This document shows positions 30,136 through 36,926 of a stretch of DNA of 41,409 nucleotides, one piece after another. The stretch lies in the NCBI GenBank assembly GCA_041649955.1, contig JBAZMD010000006.1, positions 1-41,409 on the forward strand. Reading direction: 5' to 3'. The notes beneath the pieces were generated by a model. The model saw only the letters and a list, made by a program, of their open reading frames with translations. It had not been told where the DNA came from and ran no database searches. Both the position numbers and the translations under genes were made by a program. The number at the start of each line of letters is the position of its first letter. Position 1 is the stretch's first letter. Source of the stretch: JAQUPP01 sp041649955 (GTDB lineage Bacteria; Patescibacteriota; Patescibacteriia; UBA2591; JAQUPP01).

Positions 30136-30489
30136 TTATTTAACTAGTTCCATAAAAACCATCTCTGCGGCGTCTCCGCGACGTCGGCCGATTTTTATAA
30201 TTCTTATATAACCGCCTGCTCTTTCTTTATATCTCGGACCGATTTTTTCCAAAAGTTTTTTGGTAACTTCAATATTATTCAGAGAGGCAATAATTTTTCT
30301 TCTGGTAGCCAAATCATTGGTTTTAGCCGAAGAAATCAAGCGCTCAATTATCGGTCTTACCGCTTTGGCTTTTGCTTCCGTGGTTTTAATTTTTTCTTTT
30401 AAAAGAAAATTAATGGCCATAATCCGAATCAAGGCCTTTCGCGGACCGATTTTTCTTGATAGAATCTTTTTTTTATTTCTATGCTTCAT
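30136..30489 (-). CDS. rplQ: 50S ribosomal protein L17
   Basis: 117 residues, with the L17 marks 'RNKKKILSRKIGPRKALIRIMAINFLL', 'KIKTTEAKAKAVRPIIERLI' and 'GPRYKERAGGYIRIIKIGRRRGDAAEMV'. It is separated from rpoA by the structured repeat element (30495-30698), rather than by the usual short gap. Confidence 0.96.
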   Translation of the reverse strand: MKHRNKKKILSRKIGPRKALIRIMAINFLLKEKIKTTEAKAKAVRPIIERLISSAKTNDLATRRKIIASLNNIEVTKKLLEKIGPRYKERAGGYIRIIKIGRRRGDAAEMVFMELVK

Positions 30490-30494
30490 ATACC

Positions 30495-30698
30495 GAAATT
30501 ATTTTAAAATTTAATCCGCCAGTTGGCGGAGCAAAATTTTAAACTATAATTTTGCGTACCCGCCCAAGCTTTGGACGATAGATAATTTAAATTTTTTAAA
30601 TGGTTGGTTTGTATTATTTAGACAATTAAATTTTTAGTTTGTGATCTGGGCGGGTAAAGGTTTTGTAGCTCCGACTTAACGTCCGGAGACAAAACTCT
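30495..30698 (-). repeat. Structured intergenic element, copy A (between rpoA and rplQ)
   Basis: About 204 nt, differing from copy C by only about a dozen bases. In transcription order it begins 3 nt after the rpoA stop. First comes hairpin GTTTTGT-CTCC..GGAG-ACAAAAC (30660-30695), then a stem ACCCGCCC/GGGCGGGT enclosing AT-rich DNA, then GCAAAATT/AAATTTTGC, then TCCGCC-AACT-GGCGGA close to rplQ. Possible roles are a leader for rplQ, an RNA-processing site, or a dispersed palindromic repeat. Confidence 0.8.
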
Positions 30699-31496
30699 TT
30701 ATTTCGATTTTTTCTTAGATTTTACGGCAGTTTTTTTCTCTTTTTTTTCTTTTTTAGCTTTAGTTTTTTCTTTTGTTGCCTTGGTTTCCATTATCAATTT
30801 AGAACCATCCATTAAGGCGGAAAATTGTTCAGTCAATAATTGGCTGGCAGTATTAAAAGCTTCTTGAGGAGTTAAGGCGCCGTTTGTTTCAATTGTCATA
30901 ATAAGCTTGTCAAAATCAGTTCTTTTGCCGACGCGCACATCTTCTATGTTGACCGCCACTTGTACGACAGGAGTAAAAATTGAGTCAGTAACGATTGTCC
31001 CCACTTCAAGTCCTTCACGGCTTTTCTCTTCAGAAGAAATCCAGCTATATCCTTTCTGAACCCAGATATCCATTTCAAAATGAACTTTTTTATCAGTTAA
31101 AGTGGCAATAACCAATTCAGGATTTAAAATTTCAACATCAGCGCAAGGCGTAATATCGCCCGCAATCACCTTTTTCTCTCCGCTTGCTTTAAGATTTAAT
31201 TTAATCGGTTCGCTGGTGTCGCTTAAAATTTTAAGGCGTAATGATTTTAAATTCAAAATTATATCCAAAATATCCTCTGAAACGTTTGACATGGCGGAAA
31301 ACTCATATTTCGCTCCTTTAATTTTAACTGCTGTTACGGCTGCGCCTTCCAATGATGAAAGCAAGACGCGGCGCAAAGCGTTTCCCCATGTGTTTCCATA
31401 ACCCGGATAGCAAGGTTCAACAATAACAGAACCTTTATTTTTATTTTTTTCGTCAGCTTGATATTCAATTTTAACTGGCAAAGAAATATTTTTCAT
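30699..31496 (-). CDS. rpoA: RNA polymerase alpha subunit, lacking the C-terminal domain
   Basis: The protein is 265 residues from the ATG at 31496; an upstream start at 31526 would overlap rpsD. The alpha N-terminal domain is complete: 'CYPGYGNTWGNALRRVLLSSLEG', 'MSNVSEDILDIILNLKSLRL', 'GYSWISSEEKSRE', 'VVQVAVNIEDVRVGKRTDFDKLIMTIETNG'. It assembles beta and beta-prime. After 'TASQLLTEQFSALM' it has only a Lys/Glu-rich tail ('KEKTKAKKEKKEKKTAVKSK') in place of the helix-hairpin-helix C-terminal domain that contacts UP elements and activators. Confidence 0.96.
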   Translation of the reverse strand: MKNISLPVKIEYQADEKNKNKGSVIVEPCYPGYGNTWGNALRRVLLSSLEGAAVTAVKIKGAKYEFSAMSNVSEDILDIILNLKSLRLKILSDTSEPIKLNLKASGEKKVIAGDITPCADVEILNPELVIATLTDKKVHFEMDIWVQKGYSWISSEEKSREGLEVGTIVTDSIFTPVVQVAVNIEDVRVGKRTDFDKLIMTIETNGALTPQEAFNTASQLLTEQFSALMDGSKLIMETKATKEKTKAKKEKKEKKTAVKSKKKSK

Positions 31497-31506
31497 AATA
31501 TATAAA

Positions 31507-32130
31507 CTATCGATTATAAAACTCAATAATTAATTTAATATCAAATTCTTTAGGAAGATCTTCTGGCTCCGGTTCTTTAAGAATCGTGATTTGAAGATTT
31601 TTGGCGTCAACGTTAAACCATGATTTTAATCCTTGATCTTTTCTTGAAGTTAATTGTTCTTTAACTTTATCGGTAATTTCCTTCTTTGGCCGAGGAGTGA
31701 TAATATCGCCCACTTTTACTTGATAAGATGGAATATCAACCGCTTTATTGTTGACGAATATATTGCCGTGAGAAACTGTTTGACGGGCATTTTTTCTGGA
31801 ATTCACAAAACCGGCCAAGTAAATAACGCTGTCCAATCTTAATTCTATCAATTTCATAAAATTGACTCCCGTATCCCCTTTTAATCGTTTGGCCTTTTTA
31901 AAATAATTTTTTATTTGCTGTTCCAAAATATTATAAGAACGTTTAAGGCATTGTTTTGCTCTTAACTGAACGCCGTACTCTGATAAACGACCATAGCCTT
32001 TAGGGCCATGCATTCCCGGCGGATATTTCCTTTTAAGCAAAGGGCATTTCGCTGCATTGCAACGATCGCCTTTTAGAAAAAGTTTTTTGCCTTCACGACG
32101 ACATATTTTACATTGAGGACCGAATTTCAT
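31507..32130 (-). CDS. rpsD: 30S ribosomal protein S4 (zinc-binding type)
   Basis: 207 residues. The N-terminus keeps the zinc knuckle (Cys7, Cys10, Cys24, Cys29; 'CKICRREGKKLFLKGDRCN'), so this is the C+ form. The S4 RNA-binding domain ('LIELRLDSVIYLAGFVNSRKNARQTVSHGNIFVN') is intact, and the end 'KEFDIKLIIEFYNR' is typical. S4 is a known autoregulator of the alpha operon in other bacteria; here copy B of the structured element precedes it. Confidence 0.97.
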   Translation of the reverse strand: MKFGPQCKICRREGKKLFLKGDRCNAAKCPLLKRKYPPGMHGPKGYGRLSEYGVQLRAKQCLKRSYNILEQQIKNYFKKAKRLKGDTGVNFMKLIELRLDSVIYLAGFVNSRKNARQTVSHGNIFVNNKAVDIPSYQVKVGDIITPRPKKEITDKVKEQLTSRKDQGLKSWFNVDAKNLQITILKEPEPEDLPKEFDIKLIIEFYNR

Positions 32131-32133
32131 ATT

Positions 32134-32358
32134 AAAATTGTTTTAAAATTTAAGTTTGAGCAGAGCGAAAACGCGAAATTTTCAACTACAATTTTACATA
32201 CCCCCTCCTTTACTCCATTGAAAGTTTATTTTTTTAAGATACGCCATGAGCGAAGCGGCTTCGCCTTTTATCATAACGATTATTGAAAGTTTATCATTGG
32301 GATAAAGGAGGGGGTAAAGGTTTTGTAGCTCCGACTTAACATCCGGAGACAAAACTCT
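32134..32358 (-). repeat. Structured intergenic element, copy B (between rpsK and rpsD)
   Basis: A divergent copy of about 225 nt. It shares the first hairpin (32320-32355), again 3 nt after the stop codon of rpsK. The next stem keeps its pairing with other bases: ACCCCCTCC/GGAGGGGGT here versus ACCCGCCC/GGGCGGGT in copies A and C. It ends with the same TTAAATTTTAAAA stretch before rpsD. The middle also holds GCGAAGC-G-GCTTCGC and two ATTGAAAGTTTAT repeats. Confidence 0.75.
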
Positions 32359-32802
32359 TTATACTCTTCTTACTTTTGGCGGGCGGCAACCATTATGAGG
32401 TGTCGGGGTTGTATCTTTAATAGTTGAAATTTCAAGGCCGTAAGTATAGAGGGATCTGACCGCTGCTTCCCTGCCCATTCCCACTCCTTTAACAAAAACT
32501 TGAACTTCTTTAAGTCCGTATTTTTGAGCTTTTTCCACCGCATCTTTAACAATAATATTGGCGGCATAAGGAGTCGCTTTTTTAGGACCTCTGAAACCCA
32601 ATTTACCGGCGCTTGACCAAGATAAAGTATTGCCCGTTAAATCGGTGATAGTTACTATTGTATTATTATAAGTAGCCTGAATATAGGCCTGGCCTTTGGG
32701 AACCTGTCTGACAGTCTGACCCTTTTTAATCTTTTTTACTTTTTTATTTTTTTTGGGTTCTTCAGCTGTTTCTTTTTTAGTTTCTTTTTTTTCTTTTGCC
32801 AT
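32359..32802 (-). CDS. rpsK: 30S ribosomal protein S11
   Basis: 147 residues. A Lys/Glu-rich extension of about 30 residues precedes the S11 core ('GQAYIQATYNNTIVTITDLTG', 'WSSAGKLGFRGPKKATPYAA', 'VFVKGVGMGREAAVRSL', 'TIKDTTPTPHNGCRPPKVRR'). It is 6 nt after rpsM. Confidence 0.97.
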   Translation of the reverse strand: MAKEKKETKKETAEEPKKNKKVKKIKKGQTVRQVPKGQAYIQATYNNTIVTITDLTGNTLSWSSAGKLGFRGPKKATPYAANIIVKDAVEKAQKYGLKEVQVFVKGVGMGREAAVRSLYTYGLEISTIKDTTPTPHNGCRPPKVRRV

Positions 32803-32808
32803 ATAATT

Positions 32809-33195
32809 TTATCCTTTTTTAGTAGCTTCTTTATGTCCGCTGGCCATAGTTCTGCGTACATTGCCACGAACTGTTCTTGAATTAGTTTTTGTTCGTTGAC
32901 CGCGAACAGGAAGATGACGAGTATGTCTAATGCCTCTGTAGCAACCCACATCTCTCAATCTTTTGATATTAGCCACGATGGCACTATGTAGTGCTCCTTC
33001 CACTTTAATAGTATCTATAATACTTTTGAGCTGCTCAACTTCTTGAGCATTTAATTCCTTGACTCGTTTATTAGGATTTATTTTTGCTTCTTTTAAAATT
33101 TTATTTGCGGTTGTTTGACCAATGCCAAAAATATAGGTTAAACCTATTTCTATTCTTTTGTCTTTTGGTAAATCAACGCCTTGTATTCTTGCCAT
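32809..33195 (-). CDS. rpsM: 30S ribosomal protein S13
   Basis: 128 residues with the S13 pattern 'ARIQGVDLPKDKRIEIGLTYIFGIGQTTANKIL', 'LRDVGCYRGIRHTRHLPVRGQRTKTNSRT' (split here in the protein by no other residues) and a basic tail. It contacts the head of the 30S subunit and the P-site tRNA. Order rpmJ-rpsM-rpsK-rpsD-rpoA-rplQ is the standard alpha operon. Confidence 0.97.
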   Translation of the reverse strand: MARIQGVDLPKDKRIEIGLTYIFGIGQTTANKILKEAKINPNKRVKELNAQEVEQLKSIIDTIKVEGALHSAIVANIKRLRDVGCYRGIRHTRHLPVRGQRTKTNSRTVRGNVRRTMASGHKEATKKG

Positions 33196-33207
33196 AAATT
33201 TAAAATT

Positions 33208-33321
33208 TTATCCTTGTCTTTGTTTATGTTTCGCATTTTTACAAAGCACATAAAGCCGCTTTTTTCGGCGGACAACTTTGCATAATCTGCACATTGCTTT
33301 TACGGATGATCTTACTTTCAT
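33208..33321 (-). CDS. rpmJ: 50S ribosomal protein L36
   Basis: A 37-residue protein read directly from the minus strand: it begins 'MKVRSSVKAMCRLCKVV' and ends 'LCKNAKHKQRQG'. It carries the zinc ribbon Cys11, Cys14, Cys27, His32 that defines the C+ form of L36. The ATG is at 33321 and the TAA at 33208-33210. It lies between infA and rpsM as usual. Confidence 0.95.
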   Translation of the reverse strand: MKVRSSVKAMCRLCKVVRRKKRLYVLCKNAKHKQRQG

Positions 33322-33366
33322 AATAAATCAATTTATCAGATAAAAAAATGCCCTGTGATGAATAGA

Positions 33367-33597
33367 TTAATTTCGGTATACTATTCTTCCTTTAGTTAAG
33401 TCGTAGGGGCTCATTTCAATTCTTACTCTATCACCAGGCAAAATTTTAATTTTATGTAAACGCATCTTACCCGATAAATAAGCTAAGATAACTTTTTCGT
33501 TACTTAATTGTACACGAAAAGTAGTATTTGGCAATGACTCTGTAACCATTCCCTCAACTTCTATAAAATCTTTGGACACTTTTTGAATATCTGGCAT
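33367..33597 (-). CDS. infA: Translation initiation factor IF-1
   Basis: A 76-residue OB-fold protein that blocks the A site of the 30S subunit during initiation. 'EVEGMVTESLPNTTFRVQLSN', 'VILAYLSGKMRLHKIKILPGDRVRIEMSPYDL' (two adjoining stretches) and 'TKGRIVYRN' match IF-1 along the whole length. It is the first gene of the alpha-operon cluster and has its own promoter at 33615-33642. Confidence 0.97.
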   Translation of the reverse strand: MPDIQKVSKDFIEVEGMVTESLPNTTFRVQLSNEKVILAYLSGKMRLHKIKILPGDRVRIEMSPYDLTKGRIVYRN

Positions 33598-33614
33598 AAA
33601 TAAATATTACTATT

Positions 33615-33642
33615 ATTTTATACATCTTAAAAATCTTGTCAA
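33615..33642 (-). promoter_or_regulatory. Promoter of the infA-alpha operon
   Basis: -35 TTGACA (33637-33642), 16-nt spacer, -10 TAAAAT (33615-33620), some 18 nt before the infA ATG. The -35 overlaps the inverted repeat arm at 33643. Confidence 0.7.
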
Positions 33643-33756
33643 GCCCCCACACCAAACTCATCCCCAGTCGTACGAATATATAAGATTATAAGGCGAAGCC
33701 GCTTTGCTTTATAATCTTATAATAATAAATATTTTTGTCAAGCTTGGTGTGGGGGC
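33643..33756. repeat. Nested palindromic element upstream of infA
   Basis: This fills most of the 200-nt gap before infA. The outer arms GCCCCCACACCAA (33643-33655) and TTGGTGTGGGGGC (33744-33756) are perfect. The inner arm pair 33679-33698 / 33702-33721 forms a stem of about 20 bp with a 3-nt loop, containing GGCGAAG. Part of the outer arm (GGTGTGGGGGCTT) recurs near 29172, upstream of tRNA-Gly. Confidence 0.75.
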
Positions 33757-33796
33757 AAGCCCCTTTTAAAGTTTTCCCCAACAAGGAGCAGTGCCT

Positions 33797-34480
33797 TCAA
33801 ATGGGCACAAAAGAGACAAAAATCCTGCTTGGGAAAATCGGCATTCTTCTATAACAAGGGGAATAAATTTTAATATTGATTTTTTGAATGCCGGGCAATT
33901 CATTAAGCTTTTCTTGGGCTTGAATTCGCGGCTTAAAAGATAAGCTTTGCCTGATTTCACTTAGGTTGTAATCATAGACAACTTTTTCCGAAATAGCCAG
34001 CTTGATTTTACCTTCGCCTTTTGAAAAATTTTTATCAATAATCTCAATCCCCCATTTTTGAGGATCCGAATCAAGAACGCGCTTATTATTGCCAAGTAAA
34101 AAATTTATTTTATAATCCACTAAATTAATCAAATCTTTTTCTTTGAAAACTATCGCCTTGCCGCTTTCTTTATCTTGAAGCCCTTCTAAAGTTTTATATC
34201 CGGGAAAACTTTTTATGGTTGAAACGGGAATAATTTTGGCACCGATAGTATCCAAATTAAAAATCGGATTGTCAACTTGGGTGTCCAAGTTTATCTCAAA
34301 ATTGGCGATCAACGGCTCGGAAGTAACGGTTAATTGAATTTTGGACATCGGCAGCCAAACGGACAAAAAAATCAAGGCCAGGGCGATAACGCCGAAAAAA
34401 TAAAATTTAAAAGCAAAAGAAAAAAAATTTACTTTCACTGAATCGTCAATTTCCAATGATTTTCTATTTAAAATAGACAT
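33797..34480 (-). CDS. Single-helix membrane protein, CPR baseplate-J-like family by pattern
   Basis: A 227-residue protein. A cytoplasmic start of about 25 residues is followed by a helix ('FFGVIALALIFLSVWLP') and an extracytoplasmic part. 'LTVTSEPLIANFEINLDTQV', 'AKIIPVSTIKSFPGYKTLEG' and the end 'EKLNELPGIQKINIKIYSP' with 'RRMPIFPSRIFVSF' recall membrane proteins often labelled baseplate J-like in CPR genomes. That is memory of a pattern, not a search. Its start overlaps the murB end, where ftsQ would often be, but FtsQ/POTRA features are not clear. Confidence 0.55.
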   Translation of the reverse strand: MSILNRKSLEIDDSVKVNFFSFAFKFYFFGVIALALIFLSVWLPMSKIQLTVTSEPLIANFEINLDTQVDNPIFNLDTIGAKIIPVSTIKSFPGYKTLEGLQDKESGKAIVFKEKDLINLVDYKINFLLGNNKRVLDSDPQKWGIEIIDKNFSKGEGKIKLAISEKVVYDYNLSEIRQSLSFKPRIQAQEKLNELPGIQKINIKIYSPCYRRMPIFPSRIFVSFVPI

Positions 34481-35396
34481 ATTGTATTTCTTCTTTCAAA
34501 TCAAAATTAAATTTATTTTTAACTGTTTTCTTGGCTAAATTGATTAAAGCAATAACATCTTTGGCATTGGCATTGCCCAGATTAACTATAAAATTAGCGT
34601 GTTTTTCGCTGATTTGCGCTTGGCCGATTTGTTTGCCTTTTAGACCGCATTTTTCAATCAACCAGCCGGCCGGAACCGCGCCTGATTTCTTGAAATTTTT
34701 TAGCTCAGGATATTTTTCTGATAATTTCGCCAGCCCGAAGCTGGTCAGCCTTAAGCTGAAATTTTTAAAAATGCAACCAGCGCTTGGATAATGAGGCTGA
34801 TTTGATGATCTTTTTAATAAATTTTCTTTTATCAATTTTTTTATTTCTTCTTTATCCCCTTTTTGCAATTTTAATTCAATCTCTAAAATAATGTCTTTGT
34901 TTTTTTGAAAAATACTTTTCCGATAAGCGAACTTAACATCTTCATTTTTTAAATTTATCAGGGCGCCGTTTCTTAAAACTTTTATCTTTTCCACTGATTC
35001 TGAGATGGAATGACCCATTGCTCCTGTATTGCCGTATATTGCGCCGCCAAGAGTGCCCGGAATGCCCGCCGCCCATTCAAGGCCGGTCAGTCCGTTTTGA
35101 ATTGAAACGTTGATTAGTTTAGCCAAACTTATTCCAGACCCGACGACTAATTTATTATTTAGTAATTTGTAATTAGTAATTAGTAATTTTACTATTAGTC
35201 CCTTAAATCCCCTGTCTGATATCAATATATTACTCCCGCCGCCTAAAACAAAATATTTAATTTTATTTTTCTTGGCCCATTTTAAACCTTCCGCAACTTC
35301 ATCAACATTTTTGGCTTCCAAAAAATATTTGGCAGGTCCGCCAATTTTAAAACTGGTCAAAGGCGCTAAAGATATATTTTTCTTAATCTGAATCAT
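34464..35396 (-). CDS. murB: UDP-N-acetylenolpyruvoylglucosamine reductase
   Basis: Second step of UDP-MurNAc synthesis for peptidoglycan, FAD and NADPH dependent. The 310-residue protein has 'TSFKIGGPAKYFLEA', FAD-binding 'YFVLGGGSNILISDRGFKG', 'LTGLEWAAGIPGTLGGAIYGN', 'AYRKSIFQ' and the C-terminal 'PSAGCIFKN' and 'AGWLIEKCGLKGKQIGQAQISEKH'. A repeat-derived segment near residues 68-81 ('LLITNYKLLNNK') lies just before 'LVVGSGISLAKL'. The protein overlaps the next gene by 17 nt. Confidence 0.95.
   Translation of the reverse strand: MIQIKKNISLAPLTSFKIGGPAKYFLEAKNVDEVAEGLKWAKKNKIKYFVLGGGSNILISDRGFKGLIVKLLITNYKLLNNKLVVGSGISLAKLINVSIQNGLTGLEWAAGIPGTLGGAIYGNTGAMGHSISESVEKIKVLRNGALINLKNEDVKFAYRKSIFQKNKDIILEIELKLQKGDKEEIKKLIKENLLKRSSNQPHYPSAGCIFKNFSLRLTSFGLAKLSEKYPELKNFKKSGAVPAGWLIEKCGLKGKQIGQAQISEKHANFIVNLGNANAKDVIALINLAKKTVKNKFNFDLKEEIQYVYFK
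35153..35191. repeat. Tandem AGTAATT-type repeat inside murB
   Basis: Four units of the kind AGTAATT/TGTAATT in a row, translated as 'LLITNYKLLNN'. The same unit family appears in the groES leader (25628-25650) and at 27845-27869. It seems to be an AT-rich dispersed repeat that can enter coding DNA. Confidence 0.7.
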
Positions 35397-35429
35397 GTTT
35401 TATATTCTATCAAATTTTAAAAAAAAATA

Positions 35430-35463
35430 TAGCCCCTCTCTTATTGAAAATTGAGAAGGGCTA
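35430..35463 (-). terminator. Terminator after the 110-residue protein gene
   Basis: TAGCCC-(C)-TCTC / GAGA-(A)-GGGCTA with a 12-nt loop, followed on the minus strand by a run of eight T. Confidence 0.8.
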
Positions 35464-35469
35464 AAGTTT

Positions 35470-35802
35470 TTAAACCTTGATTTTTTGAATATTATCTTTC
35501 TCTGAAGGGAAAGATAATAACGCTTGTCCTTTTACTCGTCGCAATTGAGTATTAGAAAGCAATTGAGTATTAGAAAGTTTGGCAAATCTTCTAATCGCTC
35601 CGCCAATTGTTTTAAATCTTGAAACACATTTCGTACCCCAGAAATCTGGTTTACGTTGCCGTTCATAATATCTTACCCAGACTCCTTCCCATGATCCACT
35701 TCTCTCTTCTTTTTCCACTCTGCCAATATGTTTTGGAACACTCCAACCTCTTCCTTTACCACATATGCATATAACGCACCAAGGTTTTTCTATTTTTGAC
35801 AT
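35470..35802 (-). CDS. Hypothetical protein with a tandem six-residue repeat
   Basis: A 110-residue basic protein of unknown family. 'WCVICICGKGRGW' near the start (CxxCxC) may bind metal. 'VRYYERQRKPDFWGTKC' and 'RRVKGQALLSF' follow. An exact 18-nt tandem duplication (35542-35559, 35560-35577) gives 'LSNTQL' twice. It has a consensus promoter at 35822-35850, a clear ribosome site (AAAAGGAGG, 8 nt before ATG) and its own terminator, so it is a strongly marked single-gene unit. Confidence 0.75.
   Translation of the reverse strand: MSKIEKPWCVICICGKGRGWSVPKHIGRVEKEERSGSWEGVWVRYYERQRKPDFWGTKCVSRFKTIGGAIRRFAKLSNTQLLSNTQLRRVKGQALLSFPSEKDNIQKIKV
35542..35577. repeat. 18-nt exact tandem duplication
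   Basis: CAATTGAGTATTAGAAAG occurs twice without spacing and in frame within the 110-residue protein gene. Confidence 0.9.
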
Positions 35803-35821
35803 AATCGCCTCCTTTTAAAAA

Positions 35822-35850
35822 ACTATAAGATTATTTATGGCTCTTGTCAA
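35822..35850 (-). promoter_or_regulatory. Consensus promoter of the 110-residue protein gene
   Basis: -35 TTGACA (35845-35850), 17-nt spacer, -10 TATAGT (35822-35827). The -35 lies in CTCTTGACAAGAG, a palindrome also found at 36863-36874. Confidence 0.85.
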
Positions 35851-35859
35851 GAGTATAAA

Positions 35860-35889
35860 AATAGGAGTGGCGAATTTACCACTCCTATT
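35860..35889 (-). terminator. Terminator after the exported protein gene at 35.9 kb
   Basis: Perfect 11-bp stem AATAGGAGTGG / CCACTCCTATT around CGAATTTA. On the minus strand TTTTTATAC follows. Confidence 0.85.
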
Positions 35890-35912
35890 TTTAATATTTA
35901 AGATAAATTTTT

Positions 35913-36797
35913 TTATTTTGTCAGTTTGAATGTTTTCAGGGCGTTCTGGACTCCCTTTCCGAAAGTTAGAACCGTGTCACTGGGACTATCTTGTCCTTGA
36001 CCGGAAACAAAAACATATTGACTGGATTGAGCTAATGGAGTGCTGTCGCAGCCGGGACCAAAATCAGTTGAACAAGCATTCTGATAATTCTGCCAATTGT
36101 CTTTAGTATAAACACTTATATCTAACATCCCAGCCCATGGATAATTAGGCCATTTTTTTGAAACAGTCGGTATTGAAAAACTAATCATATCTAATCGATA
36201 ATCTTTACTGCCCGTGGAAGTAATTTTATAGCCTTGCCAATATTTTTTTTCTAATTCTATTCCAAAACCATATTGCGTATTCGTGTAAACATAATTTCCC
36301 GATCGTCCAATAGGATCGCCGATTTTATAAGCCCAAAACAAAGGACTTTTTTCTTTGATATTAAAAACCTGCGACCACTTATAACCAAGCTCTGCAAAAG
36401 TTTTTGGACCGGGAATTTTTCTTAATAAATTATTCTCAGTCAAATAGATATTCAGGCCCGGAGTTACTTTCACCAAGTTGCCATTTTTAAACATTATTGG
36501 ATTATCTTTTTGAATTTGATAATCTTTATATTGTTTCAAAAAATTTTGATATGATATTGTTTTTACTGATTTTTTAGACCATCCGTAAACTTTAAATAAC
36601 ACTTCGTCTAAAATCGGCTGAACAACCTTTTTATCCAAATCAACATATTGAAAACCACTAGCAACAGCGCCTTCCACTTCCGCCTTATTGGCAAAACGAA
36701 TATCAATAATTTGATATTTAGGCTGAACTGAAGCTAAAGTTAAAATTGGCGAAAGAATAAATCCTAAAACAACTAAGGCAATAACAATTTTTTTCAT
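35913..36797 (-). CDS. Secreted protein, unknown
   Basis: A 294-residue protein with a clear signal peptide ('MKKIVIALVVLGFILSPILTLA', probable cut after LA or AS). Residues about 95-145 ('NGNLVKVTPGLNIYLTENN', 'RKIPGPKTFAELGYKWSQVF') resemble a module found in CPR secreted proteins, and the C-terminal part ('TNTQYGFGIELEKKYWQGYK', 'SGQGQDSP') looks PsbP-like. A consensus promoter at 36843-36871 and a terminator frame it as a single-gene unit. Confidence 0.75.
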   Translation of the reverse strand: MKKIVIALVVLGFILSPILTLASVQPKYQIIDIRFANKAEVEGAVASGFQYVDLDKKVVQPILDEVLFKVYGWSKKSVKTISYQNFLKQYKDYQIQKDNPIMFKNGNLVKVTPGLNIYLTENNLLRKIPGPKTFAELGYKWSQVFNIKEKSPLFWAYKIGDPIGRSGNYVYTNTQYGFGIELEKKYWQGYKITSTGSKDYRLDMISFSIPTVSKKWPNYPWAGMLDISVYTKDNWQNYQNACSTDFGPGCDSTPLAQSSQYVFVSGQGQDSPSDTVLTFGKGVQNALKTFKLTK

Positions 36798-36842
36798 AAA
36801 TTTTATTTGTTTATCAATTGATTAAATTTTATTAATATAAAT

Positions 36843-36871
36843 ATAATAGCAAATTTTTTGACTCTTGTCAA
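36843..36871 (-). promoter_or_regulatory. Consensus promoter of the exported protein gene
   Basis: -35 TTGACA (36866-36871), 17-nt spacer, -10 TATTAT (36843-36848). The -35 is centred in the palindrome ACTCTTGACAAGAGT. Confidence 0.8.
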
Positions 36872-36887
36872 GAGTAAAATAAAAAGA

Positions 36888-36910
36888 GCCGGCAGTGAAT
36901 CACTGCCGGC
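36888..36910 (-). terminator. Terminator after the 208-residue protein gene
   Basis: Perfect 10-bp stem GCCGGCAGTG / CACTGCCGGC with a 3-nt loop, followed on the minus strand by TCTTTTTATTTT. Confidence 0.9.
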
Positions 36911-36926
36911 GATTTAAATTTAAAAG

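Noticed and set aside
33797..34480. FtsQ, because murB is adjacent
   Set aside because: One membrane helix fits, but no POTRA or FtsQ pattern is seen, and the C-terminal motif fits another CPR membrane family better.
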